Source of the DNA: Croceibacterium_A sp035555595
GTDB lineage: Bacteria; Pseudomonadota; Alphaproteobacteria; Sphingomonadales; Sphingomonadaceae
Assembly (NCBI GenBank): GCA_035555595.1
Contig: DATMGK010000014.1
Coordinates: forward strand, 1 to 9,597
Length of the DNA stretch: 9,597 bases
Reading direction: 5' to 3'
Position numbers and translations under genes: made by a program
Shown here: positions 1 through 5,467 of the stretch, in pieces
How positions within the stretch are numbered: the stretch's first letter is position 1
Layout of the letters: each line of letters opens with the position of its first letter
The notes under the pieces: model-generated
What the model was told of the DNA's origin: nothing
The model's database searches: none
The model's input: only the letters and a program-made list of their open reading frames with translations

Positions 1-5
1 AGGCT

Positions 6-1100
6 TCAGACCCGCTCCACCGCGCCCCCGGCCACGCGCCACACCGCCGCTTCCCCCTCGATGCCCGTGAACGGCGCCAGTTCGGTGCCGGTCAGCCACA
101 CCTGAGCGCCGCCGCCACGCAGCCGGTCGAACAGCGCCTCCCGACGCAGCGGGTCGAGGTGCGCGGCCACTTCATCCAGCAGCAGCACGCCGGGCCTCCC
201 GCGCGCAGCCAGTTCCGCATGGGCCAGTGTGATGGAAATCAGCATGGCCTTCTGCTCGCCGGTGGAGCACGCGGCGGCGGGCATATCCTTTTCCGCCATG
301 GTCACGATCAATTCGTCACGGTGCGGGCCGGTCAGCGTGCGCTGCGCCGTGCGATCGCGCGCTCGCCCGCGTGCCAGTTCCTGCGCCAGCGCCGCCGCGT
401 CCTGTGGCCCGCCGGGCGCATAAGTCAGGGCGGGGCGGGCGAACGGGCCACCGTCCCCAGCATCCATTGCGTCGGAAAGGCGCGCTACCAGCGCCGCGCG
501 TCCGCTCGCCAGTGCTGCGCCTGCTTCGGCCAGTTGCGTCTCGATCGCCTCGAACCACTGCGCGTCCGCCCCCGCTTCATCGGAAAGCATCCGGTTCCGT
601 TCGCGCAGCGCTGCTTCATAGCGGGATGCCGTGCGCGCATGAGATGGATCGAGCGCCAGCGCCAGCCGGTCCATATAGCGCCGCCTCGCTCCGGCGCTGT
701 CGGTGAACAGCCCATCCATCGCCGGGGTCAGCCAGCCGATCGCCAGCCATTCGCCCAGCGATGCGGCGCTGGCTTCGGCACCGTTGACTTGCACCACCCG
801 CCGCCCCGGCCGCCCCGCCACGGTGCCGGTGCCCAGTCGAACGGGGTCGCCATCATCGCGATGAAGCTCCGCGCTCACCGCGAAGCCCCCGGCCGCGACC
901 GCCCGGCCGCTTGCCATCGCCATGTCGGGCAGGGCGGCGCGCCGAAGCCCGCGCCCCGGCGCGAGCAGGGACAGCGCCTCCAGCACGTTGGTCTTGCCCG
1001 CGCCGTTCTCCCCCACCAGCAGATTGATCTGCGATGCGTGATCGAGCCGGCTCGCCGCATGATTGCGGAAACGCGAAAGGATGATCCGGTCGAGCGCCAT
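6..1100 (-). CDS. recF: RecF, DNA replication and repair SMC-like ATPase
   Basis: RecF binds gapped or stalled DNA and, with RecO and RecR, helps load RecA during gap repair and replication restart. From the chosen start the protein has 364 residues, the usual RecF length. Visible motifs are Walker A GENGAGKT (residues 30-37), the ABC signature STGEQK (279-284) and Walker B LLLDE (306-310) followed by the D-loop HLD, the order expected for a RecF/SMC head with a short inserted arm domain. The reading frame is open upstream to 1166, but family members begin like MALDRIILSRFRN, so I place the start at 1100. No good ribosome binding site lies before any of the three candidate ATGs. No dnaA, dnaN or gyrB is visible beside it; the stop is 5 bases from the window edge. 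The gene is divergent from the peptide-pspC unit and shares its 241-base control region. Confidence 0.95.
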   Translation of the reverse strand: MALDRIILSRFRNHAASRLDHASQINLLVGENGAGKTNVLEALSLLAPGRGLRRAALPDMAMASGRAVAAGGFAVSAELHRDDGDPVRLGTGTVAGRPGRRVVQVNGAEASAASLGEWLAIGWLTPAMDGLFTDSAGARRRYMDRLALALDPSHARTASRYEAALRERNRMLSDEAGADAQWFEAIETQLAEAGAALASGRAALVARLSDAMDAGDGGPFARPALTYAPGGPQDAAALAQELARGRARDRTAQRTLTGPHRDELIVTMAEKDMPAAACSTGEQKAMLISITLAHAELAARGRPGVLLLDEVAAHLDPLRREALFDRLRGGGAQVWLTGTELAPFTGIEGEAAVWRVAGGAVERV

Positions 1101-1170
1101 GAGCGGGCGAGGGTTAGGGGGCATGGCCCGCACTGGCAATGGCTGGAGCTGCCAGCGCACCCTCATCCTG

Positions 1171-1214
1171 AAACCGAAAATTGGCGAAAATTGCTAATCT
1201 TCGGTTTCGCCAAT
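1171..1214. promoter_or_regulatory. Interlocked inverted repeats, candidate activator binding site (UAS)
   Basis: Two perfect dyads are interleaved: AAACCGAA (1171-1178) with TTCGGTTT (1200-1207), and ATTGGCGAAA (1180-1189) with TTTCGCCAAT (1205-1214). The left half also contains a direct repeat GAAAATTG at 1176-1183 and 1186-1193, spaced 10 bases or one helical turn. The block lies about 83-126 bases upstream of the start predicted for the sigma-54 promoter at 1271-1287. That is the distance range of enhancer sites for sigma-54 activators such as PspF. Whether PspF or another protein binds here is inference; the repeats themselves are plain in the sequence. The block also lies just upstream of recF and could affect it. 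Confidence 0.5.
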
Positions 1215-1270
1215 TGACGGAAATTTACATCGCTCCGCCGAAAGTGGCTGAATTGCGCGGTTTCGTCATT

Positions 1271-1287
1271 TTGGCACGGCTCCTGCA
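1271..1287 (+). promoter_or_regulatory. Sigma-54 (RpoN) promoter upstream of the peptide-pspC unit
   Basis: The sequence TTGGCACGGCTCCTGCA matches the sigma-54 consensus TGGCACG-N4-TTGCW at every defined position except one (C for the first T of the -12 element). The invariant GG (1273-1274) and GC (1285-1286) have the obligatory 10-base spacing between them. Transcription would start near 1297-1298, leaving a leader of about 45-50 bases before the ATG cluster at 1342. The downstream unit encodes a PspC-domain protein, and the enterobacterial psp operon is a known sigma-54/PspF regulon, so the function fits the site. I do not see rpoN or pspF in this window. Confidence 0.72.
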
Positions 1288-1341
1288 ATGCGTCCTGTGT
1301 CGGCGGATTGGCCGCCCGGCAGGTCCAGAAATGAGGAGTAG

Positions 1342-1482
1342 ATGATGATGTTGAATGTCTCGAACGTGATGAAGCACGGGCTGGCCGCGCTCGCCGCGCT
1401 TTTCATCACCGGCACGCTACTGGCGAACGGTCTCGCCCACACCCCGGCGCAGGTTCACTCGGTTGCGGGTATCCTGGCATGA
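1342..1482 (+). CDS. 46-aa hydrophobic peptide, translationally coupled to pspC
   Basis: This short gene begins with three consecutive in-frame ATGs (1342, 1345, 1348). A strong Shine-Dalgarno GAGGAG lies at 1333-1338; its spacing favours 1345 or 1348 as the real start. The peptide has a positive patch (MKHG, residues 10-13), then a hydrophobic stretch at about 14-29 (LAALAALFITGTLLAN), then a short polar tail with no cysteine. This looks like a signal peptide or one membrane span, with possible cleavage near NGLA-HT leaving about a dozen residues. Its stop overlaps the pspC start as ATGA (1479-1482), a classic coupling arrangement. It is the first gene behind the sigma-54 promoter. I do not recognise the family; it does not look like PspB. 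Start, stop and RBS support it as a real gene, but its function is unknown. Confidence 0.7.
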   Translation: MMMLNVSNVMKHGLAALAALFITGTLLANGLAHTPAQVHSVAGILA

Positions 1483-1691
1483 ACGGGGTTGACCGCAACC
1501 ACTCCGGCCCCCCGGCGCGGGCTTTCCGTCTCGACAAGGGCAACGGCAAGGTATTTGGCGTCTGCGCTGGCATTGCCGACTATCTGAACGTCGATCCGCT
1601 GATCGTCCGCGCCATATTCGTGCTGGGCACGATATTCGGGGTCGGCAGCTTCGTTCTGATCTACCTCGCGATTGCGCTGCTGGCGGACTGA
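1479..1691 (+). CDS. pspC: PspC-domain membrane protein
   Basis: This is a small inner-membrane protein of the phage shock (envelope stress) family. In the studied Psp system, PspC senses envelope damage and controls PspA/PspF. The 70-residue protein is almost only the PspC domain: FRLDKGNGKVFGVCAGIADY (16-35), the conserved DPLIVR (39-44), then a hydrophobic segment at about 45-68 that crosses the membrane. Enterobacterial PspC is longer (about 119 residues) and has an extra C-terminal periplasmic part that is absent here. Translation starts inside the stop of the 46-aa peptide gene (ATGA), with no RBS of its own needed. The sigma-54 site upstream supports a stress-response role. No pspA or pspB lies in the window, so this may be a stand-alone PspC paralogue. 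The gene ends 7 bases before the convergent transporter gene. Confidence 0.88.
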   Translation: MNGVDRNHSGPPARAFRLDKGNGKVFGVCAGIADYLNVDPLIVRAIFVLGTIFGVGSFVLIYLAIALLAD

Positions 1692-1698
1692 GCGTCCG

Positions 1699-2427
1699 TC
1701 AGCGCGCCCTCGCGAAGGGGGAGAAATCGGTGTCCGTATCGAACACCTCCACCCCTTCGCGGCGTTTGAGAAAACCGACTGCCAGATAGGTGAACGGCGT
1801 CAGCAGCGCCTCCCATAATACCTTGATGATCCATTGTGACAGGACCACCTGCCACAACTGATCAATCGGCCAGCCCACCAGGCCATAGAAGGCCAGTGGA
1901 TAGAAGATCAGGCTATCCAGCCCCTGTCCTACCACGGTCGATCCGATCGTCCGCATCCACAGCCAGCGGCCGTTTGTCAGCACTTTCAGCTTCGCCAGAA
2001 CGAAGCTGTTGGCGAACTCCCCTGCCCAGAACGCGGTCATGGATGCCAGCACGATGCGCCACGAATTGCCGAACACGAATTCGTATGCCTCTTGCCCCGG
2101 CCATTCCGCAGCCGGGGGCAGGGCGACCACCACGGCGGCCATGAAGGCCATGAACAGTAGCGCGGCAAAGCCGGTCCAGATCACCCGCCGCGCGTGGGCA
2201 TAGCCATAGACTTCGGTCAGCACGTCCCCGATGATGTAGCTGATGGGGAAGAACATCACGCCCGCGCCGAACGACCAGTGCGTGCCGCCCGGCAGTGAGA
2301 TGTAGCTGGGCTTTGATGCGCCGATCAGGTTGGACAGCAACAGCACCGCCACGAACGCGGCCATGACATAGGGGAAGTAGCGAAAGCCCGCCCCGCTGGC
2401 GGCCTTTATCCCCGTTTCTCCGGTCAT
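1699..2427 (-). CDS. yhhQ: Queuosine precursor transporter, YhhQ/VUT family
   Basis: YhhQ-family proteins import queuosine precursors (preQ0/preQ1) across the inner membrane for the Q modification of tRNA. From the ATG at 2427 the product has 242 residues, near the family length, with about six hydrophobic segments (roughly 17-36, 54-72, 83-103, 124-145, 160-182 and 187-220). Recognisable family motifs are FPISYIIGDVLTEVYGY (60-76), EFANSFVLAKLK (137-148) and GQGLDSLIFYPLAF (167-180). The frame stays open upstream to 2583, but that part is antisense to the tRNA gene and reads like a known artefact (GRTRTCN), so it is excluded. The upstream purine run AAGAAG is only a weak RBS. The gene is convergent with pspC and divergent from tRNA-Arg. 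The substrate is assigned from the family only. Confidence 0.9.
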   Translation of the reverse strand: MTGETGIKAASGAGFRYFPYVMAAFVAVLLLSNLIGASKPSYISLPGGTHWSFGAGVMFFPISYIIGDVLTEVYGYAHARRVIWTGFAALLFMAFMAAVVVALPPAAEWPGQEAYEFVFGNSWRIVLASMTAFWAGEFANSFVLAKLKVLTNGRWLWMRTIGSTVVGQGLDSLIFYPLAFYGLVGWPIDQLWQVVLSQWIIKVLWEALLTPFTYLAVGFLKRREGVEVFDTDTDFSPFARAR

Positions 2428-2462
2428 CTGCCGCTTCTTGTCATCACCGCACTCTATCGATG

Positions 2463-2491
2463 TTTGCGAGCCGGGCAAAGCGCAGCTAATG
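2463..2491 (+). promoter_or_regulatory. Possible promoter of tRNA-Arg
   Basis: TTTGCG (2463-2468) and CTAATG (2486-2491) are separated by 17 bases. The second element ends 10 bases before the mature tRNA 5' end. Both hexamers are only partial matches to the alphaproteobacterial housekeeping consensus (CTTGAC, CTATAT-like). The spacing and position are right, but the sequence match is modest. Confidence 0.3.
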
Positions 2492-2501
2492 AGCCGCCCG
2501 G

Positions 2502-2578
2502 GCGCCCGTAGTTCAACTGGATAGAGCACGAGCCTTCTAAGCTTGGAGTTGCAGGTTCGAGTCCTGCCGGGCGCGCCA
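2502..2578 (+). tRNA. tRNA-Arg(TCT), reads AGA
   Basis: A full cloverleaf can be drawn. The acceptor stem GCGCCCG (2502-2508) pairs with CGGGCGC (2568-2574). The D stem is GTTC/GAGC. The anticodon stem CGAGC (2529-2533) pairs with GCTTG (2541-2545) around loop CTTCTAA, with anticodon TCT at 2536-2538. The variable loop is five bases (GAGTT). The T stem GCAGG/CCTGC encloses TTCGAGT. The discriminator is G2575 and CCA is encoded at 2576-2578. The TCT anticodon gives arginine, codon AGA, a rare codon in such a GC-rich genome. No integrase or duplicated 3' end is seen nearby, so I have no evidence that it serves as an attachment site. Confidence 0.97.
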
Positions 2579-2592
2579 CACATCCGAAGTCA

Positions 2593-2625
2593 CGGAATCC
2601 GGCATTTTTGGTTTACGCCATTCCG
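2593..2625 (+). other. Imperfect hairpin downstream of tRNA-Arg
   Basis: CGGAAT (2593-2598) pairs with ATTCCG (2620-2625), and GGC (2601-2603) with GCC (2617-2619), leaving a two-base bulge and a 13-base loop that holds a run of five T. No T run follows the stem, so it is a poor intrinsic terminator. It may help tRNA 3' processing or may be chance. Confidence 0.22.
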
Positions 2626-2689
2626 GGCGGACTGGTGCAGCGCGTAAGGTTGTGACCCGCAAGGGCTTTGGTTGGACGGGTTGGCTGGA

Positions 2690-3865
2690 ATGCGCGGCAG
2701 TTGCGATGTGGTGGTTCTTGGCGGTGGTGCGGCAGGGCTCATGTGTGCTCTGCGGGCGGGGCAGCGCGGCCGCCGCGTTTTGGTCATCGATCATGCCGAC
2801 CAGCCCGGCAGGAAGATTCTGATCTCGGGCGGTGGCCGGTGCAATTTTACCAATATCCACACTGCGCCGGATCGCTTCCTTTCGGCTAATCCGCACTTCG
2901 CGAAGTCCGCGCTCAGCCGGTACACTCCGCAGGATTTCCTCGAACTGGTCGAACGCCATGGCATCGCCTGGCACGAGAAGACCCTTGGGCAGCTTTTCTG
3001 CGATGGATCAGCCCGGCAGATTGTAGACATGCTGCTTGCCGAATGTGCTGGCGCGGCGGTGGATATCTGCTGTGGCGAGGCCATCCGTGATGTCGAACAC
3101 GGTGGCGGATTGTTTACCGTGAAGACCGATCGACGCACGGTTCAGGCGCCTTCGCTGGTCATCGCTACCGGCGGTCCGTCCATTCCAAAGATCGGCGCAA
3201 CCGGATACGCTTACGAACTGGCGCGCAGTTTCGGATTGAAGGTTGTCCAGCCTCGCCCCGCACTGGTGCCGCTTACGCTCAGCGGTGCCGACGCTCTCTT
3301 TCAGAAGCTATCGGGTGTGGCGACGGAAGTGGTCGCGCAAAGCACGGATGCCTCGTTCCGAGAGGCGGCCCTGTTCACGCACCGGGGGCTCTCCGGTCCG
3401 GCGATCCTCCAGATTTCGTCTTACTGGCGTCCGGGTGGAACCATCGGGATCGATTTTCTTCCGCACGAGGAATCCGGATGGCTGCTCCGGCGCAAGCAGC
3501 AGACTCCCCGCGCCACGCTGCGCGGCGTTTTGCGAACCGCGCTGCCCGACAGACTGGCGGATGCCTTGGCAGACCGGCTGGGACATGATGGCGCGCTGGC
3601 GAATTTGACTGACGCCGATTTGCGCGGTGTGGAACTTCGGCTCGGGAAGTGGGATTTCCAGCCCAATGGCACAGAGGGATTTGCCAAGGCAGAAGTGACT
3701 GTAGGCGGGGTCAGTACTGCTGAGTTGTCGTCGAAGACGATGGAGGCGAAACGCCTTCCGGGGCTATTCGTAATTGGTGAAGCAGTCGACGTGACCGGAT
3801 GGCTCGGCGGGTACAATTTTCAATGGGCCTGGGCCAGCGGATGGGCTGCCGGTGAGGTAGCCTGA
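2690..3865 (+). CDS. YhiN/HI0933-family FAD-dependent flavoprotein
   Basis: This is a putative NAD(P)/FAD-dependent oxidoreductase of the HI0933-like family; its physiological substrate is not established. The 391-residue length is normal. It starts with a dinucleotide-binding motif VVVLGGGAAGLMCA (7-20), followed by the family hallmark GRKILISGGGRCNFTN (40-55). Then come ATGGPSIPKIGATGYAYELA (159-178), HRGLSGPAILQIS (231-243), and the C-terminal flavin-contact block VIGEAVDVTGWLGGYNFQWA (361-380). An in-frame TTG at 2672 would add six residues. I prefer the ATG at 2690 because the fold begins immediately after it; neither start has a strong RBS. It is a single-gene unit after the tRNA and converges on the mechanosensitive channel gene. 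Confidence 0.92.
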   Translation: MRGSCDVVVLGGGAAGLMCALRAGQRGRRVLVIDHADQPGRKILISGGGRCNFTNIHTAPDRFLSANPHFAKSALSRYTPQDFLELVERHGIAWHEKTLGQLFCDGSARQIVDMLLAECAGAAVDICCGEAIRDVEHGGGLFTVKTDRRTVQAPSLVIATGGPSIPKIGATGYAYELARSFGLKVVQPRPALVPLTLSGADALFQKLSGVATEVVAQSTDASFREAALFTHRGLSGPAILQISSYWRPGGTIGIDFLPHEESGWLLRRKQQTPRATLRGVLRTALPDRLADALADRLGHDGALANLTDADLRGVELRLGKWDFQPNGTEGFAKAEVTVGGVSTAELSSKTMEAKRLPGLFVIGEAVDVTGWLGGYNFQWAWASGWAAGEVA

Positions 3866-3938
3866 GGCCGGTGCCCCAGAGATGTGCTGATGGCATAGTT
3901 GAACGGCAAGGCGGTCGCGGGGATCAGCCAGACCCGCC

Positions 3939-3958
3939 GCTTTCCGCACGCGGAGAGC
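3939..3958. terminator. Hairpin in the convergent flavoprotein/MscS gap
   Basis: GCTTTCCG (3939-3946) can pair with CGGAGAGC (3951-3958) with one G-T wobble around a four-base loop, giving a compact GC-rich stem between two convergent genes. Neither strand has a T run after it, so a terminator role is only suggested by its position. Confidence 0.28.
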
Positions 3959-4009
3959 AACGACGTCCGGTTTCTCGGCATTCCGGTAAAGATCAGGGCC
4001 GGCGCGGCT

Positions 4010-5137
4010 TCAGCTTTTGGCGGAAGGGTCGGCCGCTGACGGCCAGTCTTCGGGATAGGGCATGATCATCCGACCGTCTGGCGCGGCGGTGAAGCTGGTC
4101 TGGGTGGGGTAGGCGAATTCGATCCCGCGCTCGTTGAACGTCCGCAGGATGCCTAGTGCCACGTCCTGCTGCGCCTGTCGCGCCTTGCCGGCGTCGCCGG
4201 TTTCGACATCGAACAACAGCTCGAAATCGATCGAGCTGGCGTTGAACGCAACGAAGGCGGCGCGCACGAAGTGATGGCCGGCTCGCTCTACCTCAGCACG
4301 CATCAGGGCGGGTATTTCTGCCGCCACGGCGGGATCGGTCTGATAGGTCACGCCCACGGGCAGCTTGAACTGGTGCATCTGGCGGCCGGTATAGTTCGTC
4401 ACTTCCTGCGCCAGCAGCTGCGTATTGCCGATGATCCTCATCTCGCCGGTCAGCGAAAGTATGCGGGTGGATTTCAGGCCGATCTTCTTCACCCGGCCCG
4501 TCACCGGCCCTTCCTTGCCCTGATAGGTGATCACATCACCCACGCGGAACGGCTTGTCGAAGATGATGGAAAGCGCGGCGAACAAGTCGGAAAAGATGCC
4601 CTGCGCCGCAAGGCCGATGGCGATGCCGCCGATGCCCATGCCCGCCACCAGCGCGGTCACGTTCACGCCCAGGTTGTCGAGGATCACGATCCCGGCGATC
4701 AGGAACACGGTGATGGAAACCAGCAGCCGGATGATCGCCATCGCACTAGTCAGGGTGGAGGCATCCCCTTCGTGCCCGAGCGTGCGGCGCTCTATCATTC
4801 CCAAAATCAGCGCGCGTGCCCAGATCGCGACCTGCAGCGCGGCGGCTATTGTGAACAGGATGGAGATAGTTCGAGCCACATCCTGCGGCGGATGCAGGAA
4901 ACCTTGCACAAGCTGGACGGACAGCGCGGCGTTGAACCATACCTTGGTCTTGCGCACGACGTCGGCGAAAACAATGGCCAGCGAATGGTCGGGGGTCAGC
5001 CGCTTGGCGGCGCGCAGCAGCAGCACGCGCAGACCGAACAGCGCCGCGAAAACCCCCGCCGCCACTGCGGCTGCGATGGTCAACTCGCTAACGTTTTCGG
5101 CAGCCCATGCCAGCACGGAGGTGCGCTGCTCATTCAT
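4010..5137 (-). CDS. MscS-family small-conductance mechanosensitive ion channel
   Basis: MscS-type channels open under membrane tension and release solutes during hypo-osmotic shock. The 375-residue protein has hydrophobic segments at about 19-42, 67-81, 90-114 and 132-155. The pore helix region is NVTALVAGMGIGGIAIGLAA (159-178), with the alternating glycine/alanine packing typical of TM3. The family block GIFSDLFAALSIIFDKPFRVGD (180-201) follows, then the beta domain (VTGRVKKIGLKSTRI, 212-226) and a C-terminal alpha/beta domain. One more N-terminal span than E. coli MscS (286 residues) explains the greater length. An RBS-like AGAAGGGAA lies 6-7 bases before the ATG. Its upstream leader contains the perfect dyad GGGTC-T-GACCC (5161-5171) next to CCCCGGGG (5156-5163), of unknown role. 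It is divergent from the glycosylase region and convergent with the flavoprotein gene. Confidence 0.93.
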   Translation of the reverse strand: MNEQRTSVLAWAAENVSELTIAAAVAAGVFAALFGLRVLLLRAAKRLTPDHSLAIVFADVVRKTKVWFNAALSVQLVQGFLHPPQDVARTISILFTIAAALQVAIWARALILGMIERRTLGHEGDASTLTSAMAIIRLLVSITVFLIAGIVILDNLGVNVTALVAGMGIGGIAIGLAAQGIFSDLFAALSIIFDKPFRVGDVITYQGKEGPVTGRVKKIGLKSTRILSLTGEMRIIGNTQLLAQEVTNYTGRQMHQFKLPVGVTYQTDPAVAAEIPALMRAEVERAGHHFVRAAFVAFNASSIDFELLFDVETGDAGKARQAQQDVALGILRTFNERGIEFAYPTQTSFTAAPDGRMIMPYPEDWPSAADPSAKS

Positions 5138-5220
5138 CGAAATTCCCTTCTGCTTCCCCGGGGTCTGACCCTAGGCATCCAATCCCTAACGCGCCAGTCA
5201 CCCTGAAGTGTCGGGGTTTT

Positions 5221-5258
5221 TGACAAGTCGTCAGATGGTTAGCCACGCGTAAACCATC
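5221..5258. promoter_or_regulatory. Two adjacent dyads upstream of the second sigma-54 site
   Basis: TGAC-N5-GTCA (5221-5233) is directly followed by GATGGTT (5234-5240), which is inverted as AACCATC (5252-5258) after an 11-base spacer. They lie about 60-95 bases upstream of the start predicted from the sigma-54 site at 5290-5306, a suitable place for an enhancer-binding protein. Their sequence is unlike the repeats at 1171-1214, so a different activator would be expected if they are functional. Confidence 0.35.
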
Positions 5259-5289
5259 ATGATGCCCGCAAATCCGTGATTGCCTGAAA

Positions 5290-5306
5290 CTGGCACGGGT
5301 CGTGCT
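5290..5306 (+). promoter_or_regulatory. Second sigma-54 (RpoN) promoter candidate
   Basis: CTGGCACGGGTCGTGCT fits TGGCACG-N4-TTGCW with one mismatch (G for the first T of the -12 element). The invariant GG (5292-5293) and GC (5304-5305) are correctly spaced. It shares TGGCACGG-N-TC-N-TGC with the site upstream of pspC. Transcription would start near 5316-5317 and run into a structured, C-rich intergenic stretch about 150 bases before the glycosylase GTG. The site is intergenic and correctly oriented toward that gene, or toward a small RNA. Confidence 0.6.
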
Positions 5307-5316
5307 GCAGGATTAT

Positions 5317-5428
5317 CACCCAAAGGAAGTCTTCGAAACGAGGCGGGGCTTCTTCCGGTCCCTATCCCCCCAGGGTCTCCGGCCCCGCCTCCCCGAAGCA
5401 CCCCTCCCCAAAGCACCTTTGCGGTTTT
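5317..5428 (+). ncRNA. Candidate small RNA or structured 5' leader
   Basis: Starting at the predicted sigma-54 transcript start, this stretch has a long stem: GAGGCGGGGC (5340-5349) pairs perfectly with GCCCCGCCTC (5382-5391), with an inner CCCT/AGGG stem. A C-rich 15-nt tandem repeat (5389-5418) follows. A small hairpin CAAAG-CAC-CTTTG (5409-5421) then precedes CGGTTTT (5422-5428), a weak terminator shape. I see no coding frame with a start and RBS here. The repeated CTCCCC is complementary to GGGGAG-like ribosome binding sites, as in some alphaproteobacterial sRNAs. If transcription continues past 5428, the same region would instead be the leader of the glycosylase mRNA. Ends and existence are inferred. 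Confidence 0.35.
5389..5418 (+). repeat. C-rich 15-nt tandem repeat, two copies
   Basis: CTCCCCGAAGCACCC (5389-5403) is followed without a gap by CTCCCCAAAGCACCT (5404-5418), 13 of 15 positions identical. It lies in the intergenic region just after the long stem-loop. Confidence 0.7.
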
Positions 5429-5467
5429 CCTGATGAAATGGTCGGTCCACACCCATAATAAGGGGCG

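Noticed and set aside
159..1217. Long plus-strand ORF of 352 codons
   Set aside because: It is antisense to recF, low in plausible protein motifs and rich in R, G, H, Q and P; such shadows are expected in GC-rich coding DNA.
2571..2580. Ten-base string GCGCGCCACA at the tRNA 3' end recurring near 9399-9408
   Set aside because: Considered as an att-like direct repeat, but it is short, GC-rich and no integrase or foreign cargo lies between; likely chance.
2428..2974. Minus-strand frames across the tRNA, reading GRTRTCN and ARQDSNLQLQA
   Set aside because: These are well-known false protein fragments from translating the complement of a tRNA gene; they also overlap the flavoprotein gene.
3899..4039. 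46-codon plus-strand frame starting TTG, containing a stretch reading ISQTRRFPHAESNDVRFLG
   Set aside because: Looks slightly protein-like, and could be a gene remnant, but it has an in-frame TAG directly before it, no RBS, a hairpin inside it, and it overlaps the MscS gene end. Not enough to call.
4271..5206. Long plus-strand ORFs (311 and 213 codons) opposite the MscS gene
   Set aside because: They overlap each other and a well-supported channel gene; composition is His/Gln/Arg rich with no recognisable domain.
5219..5225. TTGACA near 5220-5225 as a housekeeping -35 element
   Set aside because: No acceptable -10 hexamer lies 16-18 bases downstream.
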